From an uncultured Christensenella sp. (GTDB lineage: Bacteria > Bacillota > Clostridia > Christensenellales > UBA3700), in assembly GCA_949290515.1 (NCBI GenBank), contig CASERZ010000002.1, positions 1-64,000 on the forward strand: 64,000 bases of DNA, given 5' to 3'. Below, piece by piece: positions 8,256-17,508 of this stretch. Under the pieces are notes generated by a model that was not told where the DNA came from, searched no databases, and was given only the letters and a program-made list of their open reading frames with translations. Within the stretch, counting starts at the first letter, position 1. Each line of letters begins with the position of its first letter. A program made the position numbers and the translations under genes.

Positions 8256-8543
8256 TCAATACTGATAGTCCACGCTGTGAGATTTTTCGACTACGCTCTT
8301 TACGTATTCCATTACGGGCAAATGTACGGGGTGTACTCTGTATTTTTCCAAATCATCCATTGATTTGAATTCGCACACGAGCACCACGTCAAAACTTCTG
8401 TCCGACTTAATCTCGTCTACTCCCGACTGTATGTCGACAAGCAAATCAATCTTGCCTTTCATAGACAAAAACTTTTCTTTCAAAGCCTGCTTGTTGATTT
8501 CGGTAGGCTCTTTGAGTTTATACATAACGATATGCTTTACCAT
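8256..8543 (-). CDS. Dabb family (stress-responsive alpha/beta barrel) protein
   Basis: A 95-aa single Dabb domain (PF07876 type). The N-terminal VKHIVMYKLK strand with its His, the central SFDVVLVCEFKSMDDLEKYRVHPVH segment and the final HSVDYQY strand match this dimeric barrel family. Members vary from plant stress proteins to polyketide cyclases, and the bacterial single-domain forms have no settled function. It begins one base after the glycosyltransferase stop, with AGAGG inside the end of that gene, so the pair is an operon. Confidence 0.85.
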   Translation of the reverse strand: MVKHIVMYKLKEPTEINKQALKEKFLSMKGKIDLLVDIQSGVDEIKSDRSFDVVLVCEFKSMDDLEKYRVHPVHLPVMEYVKSVVEKSHSVDYQY

Positions 8544-8544
8544 A

Positions 8545-9870
8545 TTAACCTCTGCCTCTTCTTTTATGTTTTTCGTCTTTGATTTCGATTTCGACTATAT
8601 CGTCCTCGTCGCTCTTGATTTTCTCTTCCAAAGCGTTGGGATTTACGCCCGCGTCAATCATATCGAGTATCTGCAAAAACTTCTCGCAACCGTCATTGGT
8701 AAATCGGTTTTCACAGTGCTTTATCCACGTCTTGAGGTCTTTGAGATAACCTGCCATAGCTATCTTTATTCTCTCGTTGCTTATACCCGAATATGCATAA
8801 CCTCCCGATACGAGATACTTGCTGTTTTTGGTCTCCACGTTGTTTACGCTGTCCATAAGTATGAGAGGTATCTTTCGCATTATCGCTTCGAAACAAATCG
8901 TAGCGGTAGGTGCGGCAATGAGATAGTCGGTAATGCGGTATACGGAATTAAGCCCTTTGACGTTGTCGGCAAAGTAAATATTTCCAGTACACTCGTTTTT
9001 CTTGCTCCACTTGGAGAATTTTCTGTATATGGACTTGTTGCCGTTGGTGATAACTAGTATATTGCAGTCCTTAAACTGCGCTACGTCTTTGAGTGCGTTG
9101 TAAGTGTACCTAGAGCCGTATCTGCCGCCCAACACGGTTATTACGGGAAGCTTGTTGCGGATATTAAACTTATTGCGGATATCCTCTGCGCTTTCGTGAA
9201 TTTCGGCTACTGCGACGTCCTTATTCTGCACGCCGTCTTCACCGCTATCGCTCTTTTGGGAGATTTTGCCCTTGTTTTTGGTCTTCTCGCTTTCCATCGT
9301 CTCGTCCAAATCGACGGGCATATTTATGAGATAAATCTTGTCTTCGGATATTCCTCTCTCCATAAGGGCGGCTCTTGTCTTCTCGGTAATGACGAAATAG
9401 CCGTCTACGTAGATATTGATAAAGTTATGCTGAAGGTCGTAATCTGTAATCAATGCAAAAATCTTACCGCTGAGATTATATTTTTCTCTCGCAAGTATTG
9501 CTCTTTTGATTGCGTACTGAGAAGTGCAGACGGTATATTCCGCGTCATAACGCATACAGATATTTTCGAGTTTTCTGAATCTCGCGGAATGCTCGGACGT
9601 AGGTTTGAAGTTGACTTCGTTGCCGTCGCTGTCCTTTTTTCTTTCCACTTCCGCCGACGGCCAGTTGACCAGCAGGTTGTTGAAAAATGGCGTGCGTCTG
9701 TAAGTGAATTTATATGCCTTGACAAAATTGCGCAAAACCCTGAAGCTGTCGTATTCTCTTTCGTTTACGGCAATAACGTTGTATTTGCCGTCATCCAAAA
9801 GATAGTTTTTCAGAGCCAACGCCGATACGTCGAATAAATTTGAGTAAATTATCAATACTGTCTTTTTCAT
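8545..9870 (-). CDS. GT28-like glycosyltransferase (MGDG synthase/UgtP-like)
   Basis: 441-aa protein resembling the MGDG synthase/processive diacylglycerol glucosyltransferase group. The N-terminal half begins KTVLIIYSNLFDVSALALKNYL and includes ITDYDLQHNFIN and YVDGYFVITEKTR, as in the acceptor-side domain. The C-terminal half has VLGGRYGSRYTYNALK, DCNILVITNGN, and PTATICFEAIMRKIPLIL, the nucleotide-sugar side. A Ser/Lys/Glu-rich insert (~208-235) lies between the domains, and a charged tail ends RRGRG. Likely makes a glycolipid at the inner membrane face, though acceptor and sugar are not readable. Shine-Dalgarno is weak (GGGAATAAG). Confidence 0.75.
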   Translation of the reverse strand: MKKTVLIIYSNLFDVSALALKNYLLDDGKYNVIAVNEREYDSFRVLRNFVKAYKFTYRRTPFFNNLLVNWPSAEVERKKDSDGNEVNFKPTSEHSARFRKLENICMRYDAEYTVCTSQYAIKRAILAREKYNLSGKIFALITDYDLQHNFINIYVDGYFVITEKTRAALMERGISEDKIYLINMPVDLDETMESEKTKNKGKISQKSDSGEDGVQNKDVAVAEIHESAEDIRNKFNIRNKLPVITVLGGRYGSRYTYNALKDVAQFKDCNILVITNGNKSIYRKFSKWSKKNECTGNIYFADNVKGLNSVYRITDYLIAAPTATICFEAIMRKIPLILMDSVNNVETKNSKYLVSGGYAYSGISNERIKIAMAGYLKDLKTWIKHCENRFTNDGCEKFLQILDMIDAGVNPNALEEKIKSDEDDIVEIEIKDEKHKRRGRG

Positions 9871-10067
9871 CTTATTCCCGTCTGGGCACCTTGCGGTGCT
9901 TGATATCTGCTTTTACTGATTGCGAGCGTTAGCATTCGAAGTGCATTATATATTAACTATACCACATATTCGCAAAAGTGCAAATACAAAACGGCAAGAT
10001 TTTCGATATAAACGCAAACTTTAAAGCGCGTATGCAACCGTTGTTTTATTGATTATTTTGTTTTGTT

Positions 10068-11309
10068 TTACTGATTATTTTGTTTCTTTCTCAGGATATC
10101 CCCTTCACTAAGCTCGAAATCCGTAGGAACGTACAAAATTTGCTGTACGCGTTTTGCGTCCTCGACCTCGACCATATCTTCGTCGTACATTACGTCTATG
10201 CGAAGATTTTTGTCAAAGTATCTGTCATCGGGAGAAAGCACTTCGAGCACGTCACCTTTTCTGAATCTGTTGCGCATCTCGACTGCAAGCATTTTTTTAG
10301 CTTTATCGTATCCCTTTACTCTCGCGATAAAATCGTAGTCGCACGCGGGCTGAGAGGTATCCAGACATACGTTGTCTTTTTCTCCGTAATAAAAACCCGT
10401 AGTGTATGCGCGGTGACTGTTTTTGAACAATTCGTCGGCTATGTACTTGGGCAGCACGTATTCTTTGCCGTCCTTTTTACATTCGTAGTACAAGTCTATT
10501 GCCTTGCGGTAAGCGTTTATTACGCTGGCTACGTAATAAGGAGATTTCATTCTTCCCTCTACCTTGAAAGAAGTAACCCCGCTTTCTATAAGCTCGCCAA
10601 TATGCTCAATCATATTGAGGTCCTTTGAATTGAGAAGATATGTACCTCTCTCTTCTTCGCCTATCGTCAAGGGAATACCGCCTCTGTTTTTCTCGACGAT
10701 TGCAAACTCCCATCTGCAAGCCTGCACGCAGTCTCCTCTGTTGGACGAACGTCCCGTAAGAGCGTTGGACAAAAGACATCTGCCCGAATAAGCTATGCAC
10801 ATAGCCCCGTGCACAAAAGCCTCTATCTCGACGTCGGCAGGAAGATAATCGCGTATCTCTTTTATGTCGGACATAGAAGTTTCTCTTGCGAGGACTACTC
10901 TTTTAACTCCCTGTTCCGCCCAGAATTTTGCGGCGTATTTGTTGGTCGTATTGGCTTGAGTAGAAAGGTGTATCTCGAGGTTTGGCGCGACCTGCCTGCA
11001 TAGAGCAAGCACTCCCGCGTCGCTTATGATAACCGCGTCCACGCCCGTACTTTCGAGCATTCTGAAGTATTCTTCCAACGCGGGAAAATCGCTGTTGAAC
11101 GCAAATACGTTGGCAGCGACGTATATCTTTTTGCCTCTCTCGTGCGTGTATTCTACTGCTTCTTTCAGTTGCTCCTTGTCAAAATTCTTCGCGTTGGCGC
11201 GCAGACTGAAACAGCTTCCGCCGATATACACCGCGTCCGCACCGAAGTGCAAAGCCGTCTTGAGTTTGTCCATATCGCCTGCAGGCGCAAGCAATTCCAC
11301 TCTCTCCAT
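10068..11309 (-). CDS. trhP: U32 family protein, TrhP-like (tRNA U34 5-hydroxylation)
   Basis: U32 'peptidase' family protein of 413 aa. It has the LLAPAGDMDKLKTAL start, the signature EAFVHGAMC (163-171) and four conserved cysteines at about C171, C178, C194 and C198 that bind an Fe-S cluster in this family. Homologues YrrN/YrrO (TrhP1/P2) of Bacillus carry out prephenate-dependent 5-hydroxylation of wobble U34 in tRNA. The upstream neighbour is a TrmR-like methyltransferase, as in Bacillus, which supports this role over collagenase. ATG at 11309 is preferred over a TTG five codons earlier because AGAGGA lies 7 bases upstream. A short tandem duplication of AAACAAAATAATCA spans the stop. Confidence 0.85.
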   Translation of the reverse strand: MERVELLAPAGDMDKLKTALHFGADAVYIGGSCFSLRANAKNFDKEQLKEAVEYTHERGKKIYVAANVFAFNSDFPALEEYFRMLESTGVDAVIISDAGVLALCRQVAPNLEIHLSTQANTTNKYAAKFWAEQGVKRVVLARETSMSDIKEIRDYLPADVEIEAFVHGAMCIAYSGRCLLSNALTGRSSNRGDCVQACRWEFAIVEKNRGGIPLTIGEEERGTYLLNSKDLNMIEHIGELIESGVTSFKVEGRMKSPYYVASVINAYRKAIDLYYECKKDGKEYVLPKYIADELFKNSHRAYTTGFYYGEKDNVCLDTSQPACDYDFIARVKGYDKAKKMLAVEMRNRFRKGDVLEVLSPDDRYFDKNLRIDVMYDEDMVEVEDAKRVQQILYVPTDFELSEGDILRKKQNNQ

Positions 11310-11428
11310 ATTTATCCTCTGCAAGGACTTAAAGTCCGATTATTTTTGAATTTACCCTTTTGCTTTTACGGTTTTTCCGTCGGCTGTGCCGTGCCTCAGG
11401 CATTTTATCGTACCGATTGTTTTTCTGA

Positions 11429-12028
11429 TTATTTTTTTATCACTACGGCTATGCCGTTGCCTTCGTCGTAAACTTTGCTGTCAAACAGTCTGCCGTCCGA
11501 TATATATTCGAGAAATGCGCGCATATTCCTGACTATCGTGCGGTGCTTATGCGCTACGTGCTCCTCTCCTCTTACAAGTCCAAGATACAGTACGTCGTCG
11601 CAAAGCACTACTCCGCCGACGTCTATGTGAGGAAGCAAAAATTCAAGCTGATTTTTGTATGCCGATTTTGCCCCGTCTATGAATACGAAATCGTAATTCT
11701 TACCCTCGACTACGCTCGCGAGTATCTCGTCCGCATCCCCCTCGTAAGAGCGAATTCTGTCTCCGATTCCGAGAGTTTTCCACAGCTGTTTGGCTCTTTC
11801 AATCCTGTCCTTGTCTTTTTCTATCGTGTCGACGGTACAATCCGAGCACAGTGCCATAAGCGACGACGAATAACCTATCGCAGTACCTATCTCCAGCACT
11901 CTTTGCGGCTTGTATCTTTCAAACAAATCCTTTAGGACTTTTTCGCACTCGTCAGAAAGTATCATCACGTACTCTTCGCGTGCGCGGTCGTGAACGCCGT
12001 CGAGAATTTTACGCGCTCTTTCGTCCAT
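11429..12028 (-). CDS. trmR: O-methyltransferase, TrmR-like (tRNA 5-hydroxyuridine)
   Basis: 199-aa SAM-dependent class I O-methyltransferase of the COG4122 group. SAM-binding motifs are VLEIGTAIGYSSSLMA (motif I) and VDTIEKD, with the metal-site region DFVFIDGAKSAYKNQLE and LCDDVLYLG. In Bacillus the equivalent YrrM (TrmR) methylates ho5U34 to mo5U34 and is encoded beside the U32 hydroxylases. The same order, methyltransferase then U32 gene, is seen here, so I infer the same function. A small-molecule O-methyltransferase is the alternative. It starts 1 base after the RNase J stop and is surely cotranscribed with it. Confidence 0.8.
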   Translation of the reverse strand: MDERARKILDGVHDRAREEYVMILSDECEKVLKDLFERYKPQRVLEIGTAIGYSSSLMALCSDCTVDTIEKDKDRIERAKQLWKTLGIGDRIRSYEGDADEILASVVEGKNYDFVFIDGAKSAYKNQLEFLLPHIDVGGVVLCDDVLYLGLVRGEEHVAHKHRTIVRNMRAFLEYISDGRLFDSKVYDEGNGIAVVIKK

Positions 12029-12029
12029 A

Positions 12030-13715
12030 TTATTCTTCGCCTTCCGTCTTATCGCTTCTGACCTGCTCTATTAGCAAAGGCAATACCATAGGGCGCTGTC
12101 TGAGCTTGTTGAGTATGACGCGCGATATCTTGCGTTTGAGATTGTTTTTGAGTCCTCCTCTGTCGCTTTCGTTTTTATAGCTGGAGGTCTCGAAAATATC
12201 CTCGGCAAGCTTTTTGAGGTCCTCGAGGAATTCTTCCTCGAATACCATACCTCTTGCAAGTATATCCACGGAATAGAGTTGTCTGTTTTCAACGTCTATA
12301 TTGAGAAGGAGTATGACCACGCCGTCAGTAGAAAGCTGTTTTCTGTCTCTCAATACAAGACTGTCTACGTTGCTGTCTCCGTCGACGTAAACTTCTCCCG
12401 CTTCCACGCTCTGAACAAGCTGAATGGATTTTTTCTTTACGGCAACTCTGTTGCCTATATCGACCAGACGGATGTTTTCTTTGGGGATACCCATCGAAAG
12501 TGCAAGCTCCTCGTGTTTTTTGAGATGTCTGTATTCGCCGTGTACGGGAATAAAATATTTGGGGCGCACGAGGGAAAGCATAAGTTTGAGCTCGTCCTGA
12601 CAGGCGTGTCCCGAAACGTGAAGCTGTTCGAGCGAGCCGTAAAGCACTTTCGCTCCCCTTCTGTAAAGATTGTTGATGAGCGTGTAAACTGCTTTTTCGT
12701 TGCCGGGGATAGGCTGAGAGGATATAGCAACCACGTCGTTTTCGCCTATCACGACTTCTTTATCTTCGCCGTTTGCCATACGCGTAAGCGCGCTCATAGG
12801 CTCGCCTTGCGACCCCGTGGAGATAATACAGAGTTTCTGAGGCTCCACTCCCTTTATTTCTTCGATAGGGATAATCGTATTTTCCTTGCACTCGAGCATA
12901 CCGAGTTTCTTCGCCATTTCGCTTATATTGACCATACTTCTGCCGTCAAAAGCGACCTGACGTCCTACCTTTTCGCAAATGCCGACTATCTGCTGCACGC
13001 GGTTGACGTTTGACGCGAAAGTCGCGATAATAATGCGCTTGTCCGCGTTGGACTCGATAACTCTTTGCAGCGTTATGCCTACTTCTTTTTCGGATATGGT
13101 AGTACCTTTTTTTTCTATATTCGTGGATTCGCCGAGCATAAGAGTTACGCCAGCCTTGCCGATATCGGCAATTCTGCCCAAATCTATGCTCTCACCGTCG
13201 ACGGGAGTATAGTCAATCTTGTAATCTCCCGTATGGAAAACCACTCCCGCGGGAGTAGTGATAGCCAGCGCGAACGCTCCGAGAATGGAGTGCGTAACGT
13301 TGACGAATTCCACTGAAAATACGCCGATATTCTTTTTATCGCCGCCCTTGACCACGTTGAGTTTGGGCATATTGATTTTCTTTTCGGTAAGTTTGTGCTT
13401 TATGAGCGCGATTGCCAGCGAACTGCCGAATACAGGGATATTTCCGCACTCAGCGAGAAGATAAGGAATACCGCCTATATGGTCTTCGTGTCCGTGGGTA
13501 ATGACTATACCCTTGACCTTGTCGATATTTTCTTTTATAAACGTAAAATCGGGGATAATGAGGTCTATGCCGGGCGTATCGTCCATAGAAGGAAACGTCG
13601 AACCGCAATCGACGATGAGAATATCGTTGGCATAACATATAGCCGTCATATTCTTGCCTATCTCACCCACTCCGCCGAGAAAAGCCACTTCGAGCTGTTT
13701 GTTTTTCTTTAACAA
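12030..13715 (-). CDS. rnj: Ribonuclease J
   Basis: 561-aa metallo-beta-lactamase/beta-CASP ribonuclease with 5'-3' exo- and endonuclease activity in mRNA turnover and rRNA maturation. It has the zinc motif HGHEDH (74-79), FHTGDYKID, the GESTN block, beta-CASP TFASNVNRVQQI and STGSQGEP, VHGEYRHL, and a C-terminal domain (~450-561). Start codon is TTG, preceded by AAGGAG at 6 bases; no ATG fits better. A strong promoter lies at 13768-13796. It heads the operon rnj-trmR-trhP. Bacilli often have two RNases J; only this one is seen here. Confidence 0.95.
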   Translation of the reverse strand: MLKKNKQLEVAFLGGVGEIGKNMTAICYANDILIVDCGSTFPSMDDTPGIDLIIPDFTFIKENIDKVKGIVITHGHEDHIGGIPYLLAECGNIPVFGSSLAIALIKHKLTEKKINMPKLNVVKGGDKKNIGVFSVEFVNVTHSILGAFALAITTPAGVVFHTGDYKIDYTPVDGESIDLGRIADIGKAGVTLMLGESTNIEKKGTTISEKEVGITLQRVIESNADKRIIIATFASNVNRVQQIVGICEKVGRQVAFDGRSMVNISEMAKKLGMLECKENTIIPIEEIKGVEPQKLCIISTGSQGEPMSALTRMANGEDKEVVIGENDVVAISSQPIPGNEKAVYTLINNLYRRGAKVLYGSLEQLHVSGHACQDELKLMLSLVRPKYFIPVHGEYRHLKKHEELALSMGIPKENIRLVDIGNRVAVKKKSIQLVQSVEAGEVYVDGDSNVDSLVLRDRKQLSTDGVVILLLNIDVENRQLYSVDILARGMVFEEEFLEDLKKLAEDIFETSSYKNESDRGGLKNNLKRKISRVILNKLRQRPMVLPLLIEQVRSDKTEGEE

Positions 13716-13767
13716 AATTACTCCTTTTTTGAACCTGTGTAATTCAAAACGCTGTTAATACTCTATT

Positions 13768-13796
13768 ATTATATAATAAAATTAACAGCTTGACAA
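13768..13796 (-). promoter_or_regulatory. Sigma-A promoter for rnj-trmR-trhP
   Basis: On the minus strand TTGTCA (13791-13796) and TATAAT (13768-13773) are spaced 17 bp, about 50 bases before the TTG start of RNase J. Confidence 0.75.
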
Positions 13797-14185
13797 GGAA
13801 AATACCTGCAAAGTTTGTCTAAAAAAACTGCAATTCGTCAAAGTATGTATACTTTTGCAAATACGCGCGCTTTTACACTCGCCAAACTACTTTAAAAAGC
13901 CTATTTTGTCCATAAAATTACGACGGTTATGGCAACCGCCGTCAAAAAAAACGTCGCCCGAAAGCTTTTGCAAAATTATTTATAAAATATTGCCTTTTTG
14001 AGCCGTCAAAACACTATAATTATAATACATTATTTAATTAATCAATATCTTAATCTTGTTTCGGCACCTAAATCTTTTTCGATAATTGTTTTTTACATCG
14101 AAAGAATTTTTCCTCTTCTCTGCCTCGCTTTATAAATTCATTTTTAAACTTCTAAGGTAGGCAAAGTTTAAAGCGACAGCAAAAT
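13797..14185. other. AT-rich spacer without a recognisable gene
   Basis: This stretch between the rnj promoter and the end of the nucleotidyltransferase gene has no credible ORF. A GACGG/CCGTC hairpin (about 13921-13945) is followed by eight A residues. A weaker TTTTCGAT/ATCGAAA pairing (14072-14106) could terminate the minus-strand nucleotidyltransferase transcript, but the tail is poor. I see no tRNA or known RNA. Confidence 0.4.
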
Positions 14186-14905
14186 TCAAGTAGTATACTC
14201 GAGGCGCACTCCGAAATCCGAGGGGTGCTCGCACACGTAGCCGTTGGTCGAATAATATTTGGGAAGAGTACCTATATCCGACCAGAAAAAATTGCCTTTA
14301 TATACGCACGCTTCGCCTTTAAGCAGCGGAAATACGTCATAGGAAAAATCCGCGAACCCTTTGGGTATATACCCGAAAATATCCCTTTTAAAGGCATAAA
14401 TACCGGTATTTACCCGTCCTGAACATTTTACTGCGGGCTTTTCCTGAAAATCGCTGACGATACCGTTTTGGGTTCTGACGAGTCCGAAACCTCTAGTGTC
14501 AGAGAGTTTTTTGACGGCAATAGTGGCTATTCTGCCCTTTTGCCTGTGATAATCTTCCATATCTTTGAGATTCAGATTGCAAAAACCGTCAGCCGATAGC
14601 ACGAAAAAGTCGCTCTCGATATATTCTTCGCAAGCTTTTACTCCCCCCGCCGTACCCAATGGAATGTCTTCTTCGAAATACTCAAGGTGAAGCCCCCAGC
14701 GTCTTCCGTCTCCGAAATAGTCCATAATCATATCCTTGCGGTAGCCTACTGTAACCGCAACGTCTTTTACCCCCGCACGGCGCAAGTTAATCACTACGTA
14801 TTCCATAACCGGTTTGTCTATAATCTTAACCAGCGGTTTGGGCATACCGTCCGTAAGCGGTCTCAGCCTGCTTCCCTTTCCGCCTGCCATTATTATTGCC
14901 TGCAT
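14186..14905 (-). CDS. Nucleotidyltransferase (mannose/glucose-1-phosphate type)
   Basis: 239-aa NTP-transferase domain protein. It has the signature MAGGKGSRLRPLT (7-19) with PKPLVKI, the base/sugar-binding EEDIPLGTAGGV, a metal-site SADGF segment (SGD in relatives), EKP, NTGIYAF and WSDIGT near the end. Such stand-alone domains activate sugar-1-phosphates (often GDP-mannose or ADP-heptose type precursors); substrate cannot be read. The region usually reading TDFDL is CNLNL here, replacing two acidic residues. GGAGA lies 6 bases before the ATG. It diverges from serC and shares its intergenic region. Confidence 0.85.
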   Translation of the reverse strand: MQAIIMAGGKGSRLRPLTDGMPKPLVKIIDKPVMEYVVINLRRAGVKDVAVTVGYRKDMIMDYFGDGRRWGLHLEYFEEDIPLGTAGGVKACEEYIESDFFVLSADGFCNLNLKDMEDYHRQKGRIATIAVKKLSDTRGFGLVRTQNGIVSDFQEKPAVKCSGRVNTGIYAFKRDIFGYIPKGFADFSYDVFPLLKGEACVYKGNFFWSDIGTLPKYYSTNGYVCEHPSDFGVRLEYTT

Positions 14906-15031
14906 ATCTTTCTCCTTTGTGAATATTTTATGGAAATATCAGGAAATTATGCGTTTTTTCTGTCGCAAACGACTTTTTTCGAGTACAATCCGATTTTTTA
15001 GCAAATCGTTAAAAAATACACAATATTTTGG

Positions 15032-15060
15032 TTGCCTTAAAGTCTCCTTAGTGATATAAT
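15032..15060 (+). promoter_or_regulatory. Sigma-A promoter for serC-serA
   Basis: TTGCCT (15032-15037) and a perfect TATAAT (15055-15060) are separated by 17 bp. This predicts a ~55-base leader before serC. Confidence 0.8.
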
Positions 15061-15123
15061 AAGTGTATTATTTTATTTACATAAAATTTTCGACTGTATA
15101 TTAGCCGAATTAAGGAGTTAAAA

Positions 15124-16194
15124 ATGAGAGTTTACAATTTTTCCGCAGGCCCTTCTATGTTGCCTATCGAAGTTCTTCAGGAAGCTCAGAGAGACTTGCT
15201 TGATTACAACGGCAGCGGTATGAGCGTGTGCGAAATGAGCCACAGAAGCAAATACTACGAAGCTATCAACAACGAGTGCATCGCCCTCTTCAGAGAATTG
15301 ATGAATATCCCCGAAAATTACAGCGTTATTTTCGTTCAGGGCGGCGGTTCGACTCAGTTTGAAGCTGTTCCTCTCAACCTTTTGACGGGTAGCGGCAAAG
15401 CCGATTATATCGTTACCGGCAACTTCGCTAAAAAGGCTTACAAAGAGGCTATCAAGTACGGAGATATCGCAGTCGCAGGTTCTTCCGAGGATAAAAAATT
15501 CACCTATATCCCCAAAGACCTCAAAATCAGAGACGATATCGACTATCTCTACATCTGTCAGAACAACACCATTTTCGGCACGAGATACTCAAAACTCCCC
15601 GAAACAAAGGCTAATATAGTAGCAGATATATCCTCCAACATTCTCAGCGAAAAAATGGACGTAAGCAAGTACGGCGTACTCTTTGCAGGCGCACAGAAGA
15701 ATATCGCTCCCGCAGGCGTAACTATCGTTATCGCAAGAAACGACCTCGTTACCGACGGTATGAAGATTTGCCCTACGATGCTCAAGTGGAAGACTCAGGT
15801 TGACAACAACAGCCTTTACAACACTCCCCCTTGCTTCCCTATCTATATAGCTATGCTCGTACTCCGTCATCTCAAAAAACTCGGCGGCGTAGAGGAAATG
15901 CAGAAAATCAACGAATACAAGTCTTCGCTTTTGTATGACTTTATCGACAACTCTTCTTTCTACACCAACAACGTAGTCAAGGAAGACCGTTCGTTTATGA
16001 ACGTACCTTTCGTATCCCCCAATCCCGACCTCGACGCAAAATTCATAAAAGAAGCGGGCGAAAACGGTCTCGTATCCATAAAAGGTCACAGACTCGTAGG
16101 CGGTATGCGTGCATCTATCTACAACGCTATGCCCGTAGACGGCGTAAAGAAACTTATCGAATTTATGAAGAAGTTCGAGCTTGAAAACAAATAA
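15124..16194 (+). CDS. serC: Phosphoserine aminotransferase
   Basis: SerC converts 3-phosphohydroxypyruvate and glutamate to O-phosphoserine, the second step of serine synthesis. The 356-aa length is normal. It starts NFSAGPSMLP and has the VQGGGSTQFE phosphate-binding segment, DISSN with the PLP-ring Asp, and FAGAQKNIAPAG with the Schiff-base Lys192. AAGGAG stands 7 bases before the ATG. serA follows 33 bases later, giving a two-gene serine operon. Codon use is strongly biased toward C-ending codons, consistent with high expression. The serB phosphatase is not nearby. Confidence 0.97.
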   Translation: MRVYNFSAGPSMLPIEVLQEAQRDLLDYNGSGMSVCEMSHRSKYYEAINNECIALFRELMNIPENYSVIFVQGGGSTQFEAVPLNLLTGSGKADYIVTGNFAKKAYKEAIKYGDIAVAGSSEDKKFTYIPKDLKIRDDIDYLYICQNNTIFGTRYSKLPETKANIVADISSNILSEKMDVSKYGVLFAGAQKNIAPAGVTIVIARNDLVTDGMKICPTMLKWKTQVDNNSLYNTPPCFPIYIAMLVLRHLKKLGGVEEMQKINEYKSSLLYDFIDNSSFYTNNVVKEDRSFMNVPFVSPNPDLDAKFIKEAGENGLVSIKGHRLVGGMRASIYNAMPVDGVKKLIEFMKKFELENK

Positions 16195-16227
16195 TTTTCA
16201 CTCTCGCATCTTCTTAAAGGAACAATT

Positions 16228-17358
16228 ATGAAAGAAATACTCAAACTCAACGAAATAAGCAGCAAAGTCAACGATATTCTTACCGCCGACAGCTACAACG
16301 TTACTGCCGACGCAAAAAATCCCCAAGCTATCATTCTCAGAAGCTTCTCTATGCACGACTTCGATACTCCCGACAGCGTAGTAGCGGTAGCACGTGCAGG
16401 CGCGGGCGTAAACAATATCCCTCTCGACAAAATGAGTGCTAAAGGTATCTGTGTTTTCAATACCCCCGGCGCAAACGCAAACGCAGTAAAAGAGCTTGTA
16501 CTCTTCTCCCTTCTTCTCTCCTCAAGACGTCTTTACGAAGGTATCGTATGGACCCAGAATCTCGAGAAAAACGGCGAAGTAAACAAGCAGGTAGAAAAAG
16601 GCAAGAAAGCTTTCGTAGGTCAGGAAATCTACGGTAGAACGCTCGGTATAATCGGTCTCGGCGCAATCGGTAAACTCGTAGCGGGCGCAGTGCTTGCTCT
16701 CGGTATGAAAGTTATCGCATACGACCCCTTCGTAAAAGAAACTGACCTTGCAATCACCCTTACCACCGATATCAACGAAGTTTACAAGAACAGCGATTAC
16801 ATTACTCTCCACGTTCCCGCAACGCCCGAAACCAAAAACTCCGTAAATAAGGACACCATTGCTCTTATGAAAGACGGCGTAAGAATAATCAACCTCGCGC
16901 GTGCAGAACTCGTCAACAATGCCGACATCAAGCAAGCAATCGCGGATAAGAAAGTGGCTAAGTACGTTACTGACCTTCCCTGCGACGAACTTCTCGGCGT
17001 TGACAACGTAATCACTATACCTCACCTCGGCGCGTCTACGGGCGAAGCTGAGGACAACTGCGCTGTTATGGCTGCTCACGAACTCAAGGATTATCTCGAA
17101 AACGGCAACGTAGTCAACAGCGTAAACTTCCCTAAACTTCAATCTGCCAGAAACGGCAAATGCCGTGTATGCGTAGTTGCGGAAGACGCTGACAACGCAG
17201 TTGCTAAAATAAGCGTACTCGGCGGAGATAACCTCTCAGGTATCGCAAGCGCGACCAGAGGCAACATCTGCTATATAATCGCAGACTTCAAGGAAAAGGT
17301 CGAAGATGCCGTAGTAGAAAGCATCAAGGCTATCGCTCTCAAAGTCAGAGTGCTTTAA
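16228..17358 (+). CDS. serA: D-3-phosphoglycerate dehydrogenase, short form with C-terminal ACT-like domain
   Basis: SerA oxidises 3-phosphoglycerate to 3-phosphohydroxypyruvate. This 376-aa short form has the NAD-binding GLGAIG motif (143-148), INLARAELV with the substrate Arg, and the IPHLGAST block with the catalytic His (~278). Residues ~309-376 look like an ACT domain but lack the intervening ASB domain of long SerA forms. AAAGGA precedes the ATG by 6 bases. Cotranscribed with serC; a terminator follows ~75 bases after the stop. Serine feedback through the ACT-like domain is possible but not shown. Confidence 0.93.
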   Translation: MKEILKLNEISSKVNDILTADSYNVTADAKNPQAIILRSFSMHDFDTPDSVVAVARAGAGVNNIPLDKMSAKGICVFNTPGANANAVKELVLFSLLLSSRRLYEGIVWTQNLEKNGEVNKQVEKGKKAFVGQEIYGRTLGIIGLGAIGKLVAGAVLALGMKVIAYDPFVKETDLAITLTTDINEVYKNSDYITLHVPATPETKNSVNKDTIALMKDGVRIINLARAELVNNADIKQAIADKKVAKYVTDLPCDELLGVDNVITIPHLGASTGEAEDNCAVMAAHELKDYLENGNVVNSVNFPKLQSARNGKCRVCVVAEDADNAVAKISVLGGDNLSGIASATRGNICYIIADFKEKVEDAVVESIKAIALKVRVL

Positions 17359-17432
17359 TACCAACCTATACGCTTATAAAGATTTAATTAAAATTTTGAA
17401 AAGCTAAAAATTCAAAAATGAATCAAAAATTA

Positions 17433-17466
17433 AAAAGCCGTTGAAAACTCAACGGCTTTTAGTTTT
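17433..17466 (+). terminator. serC-serA terminator
   Basis: AAAAGCCGTTGA and TCAACGGCTTTT form a 12-bp perfect stem with loop AAAC, followed by AGTTTTTT. Confidence 0.85.
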
Positions 17467-17508
17467 TTAAATTGTCTTATACTAATTAGCACATACCGCA
17501 CTTTAATC

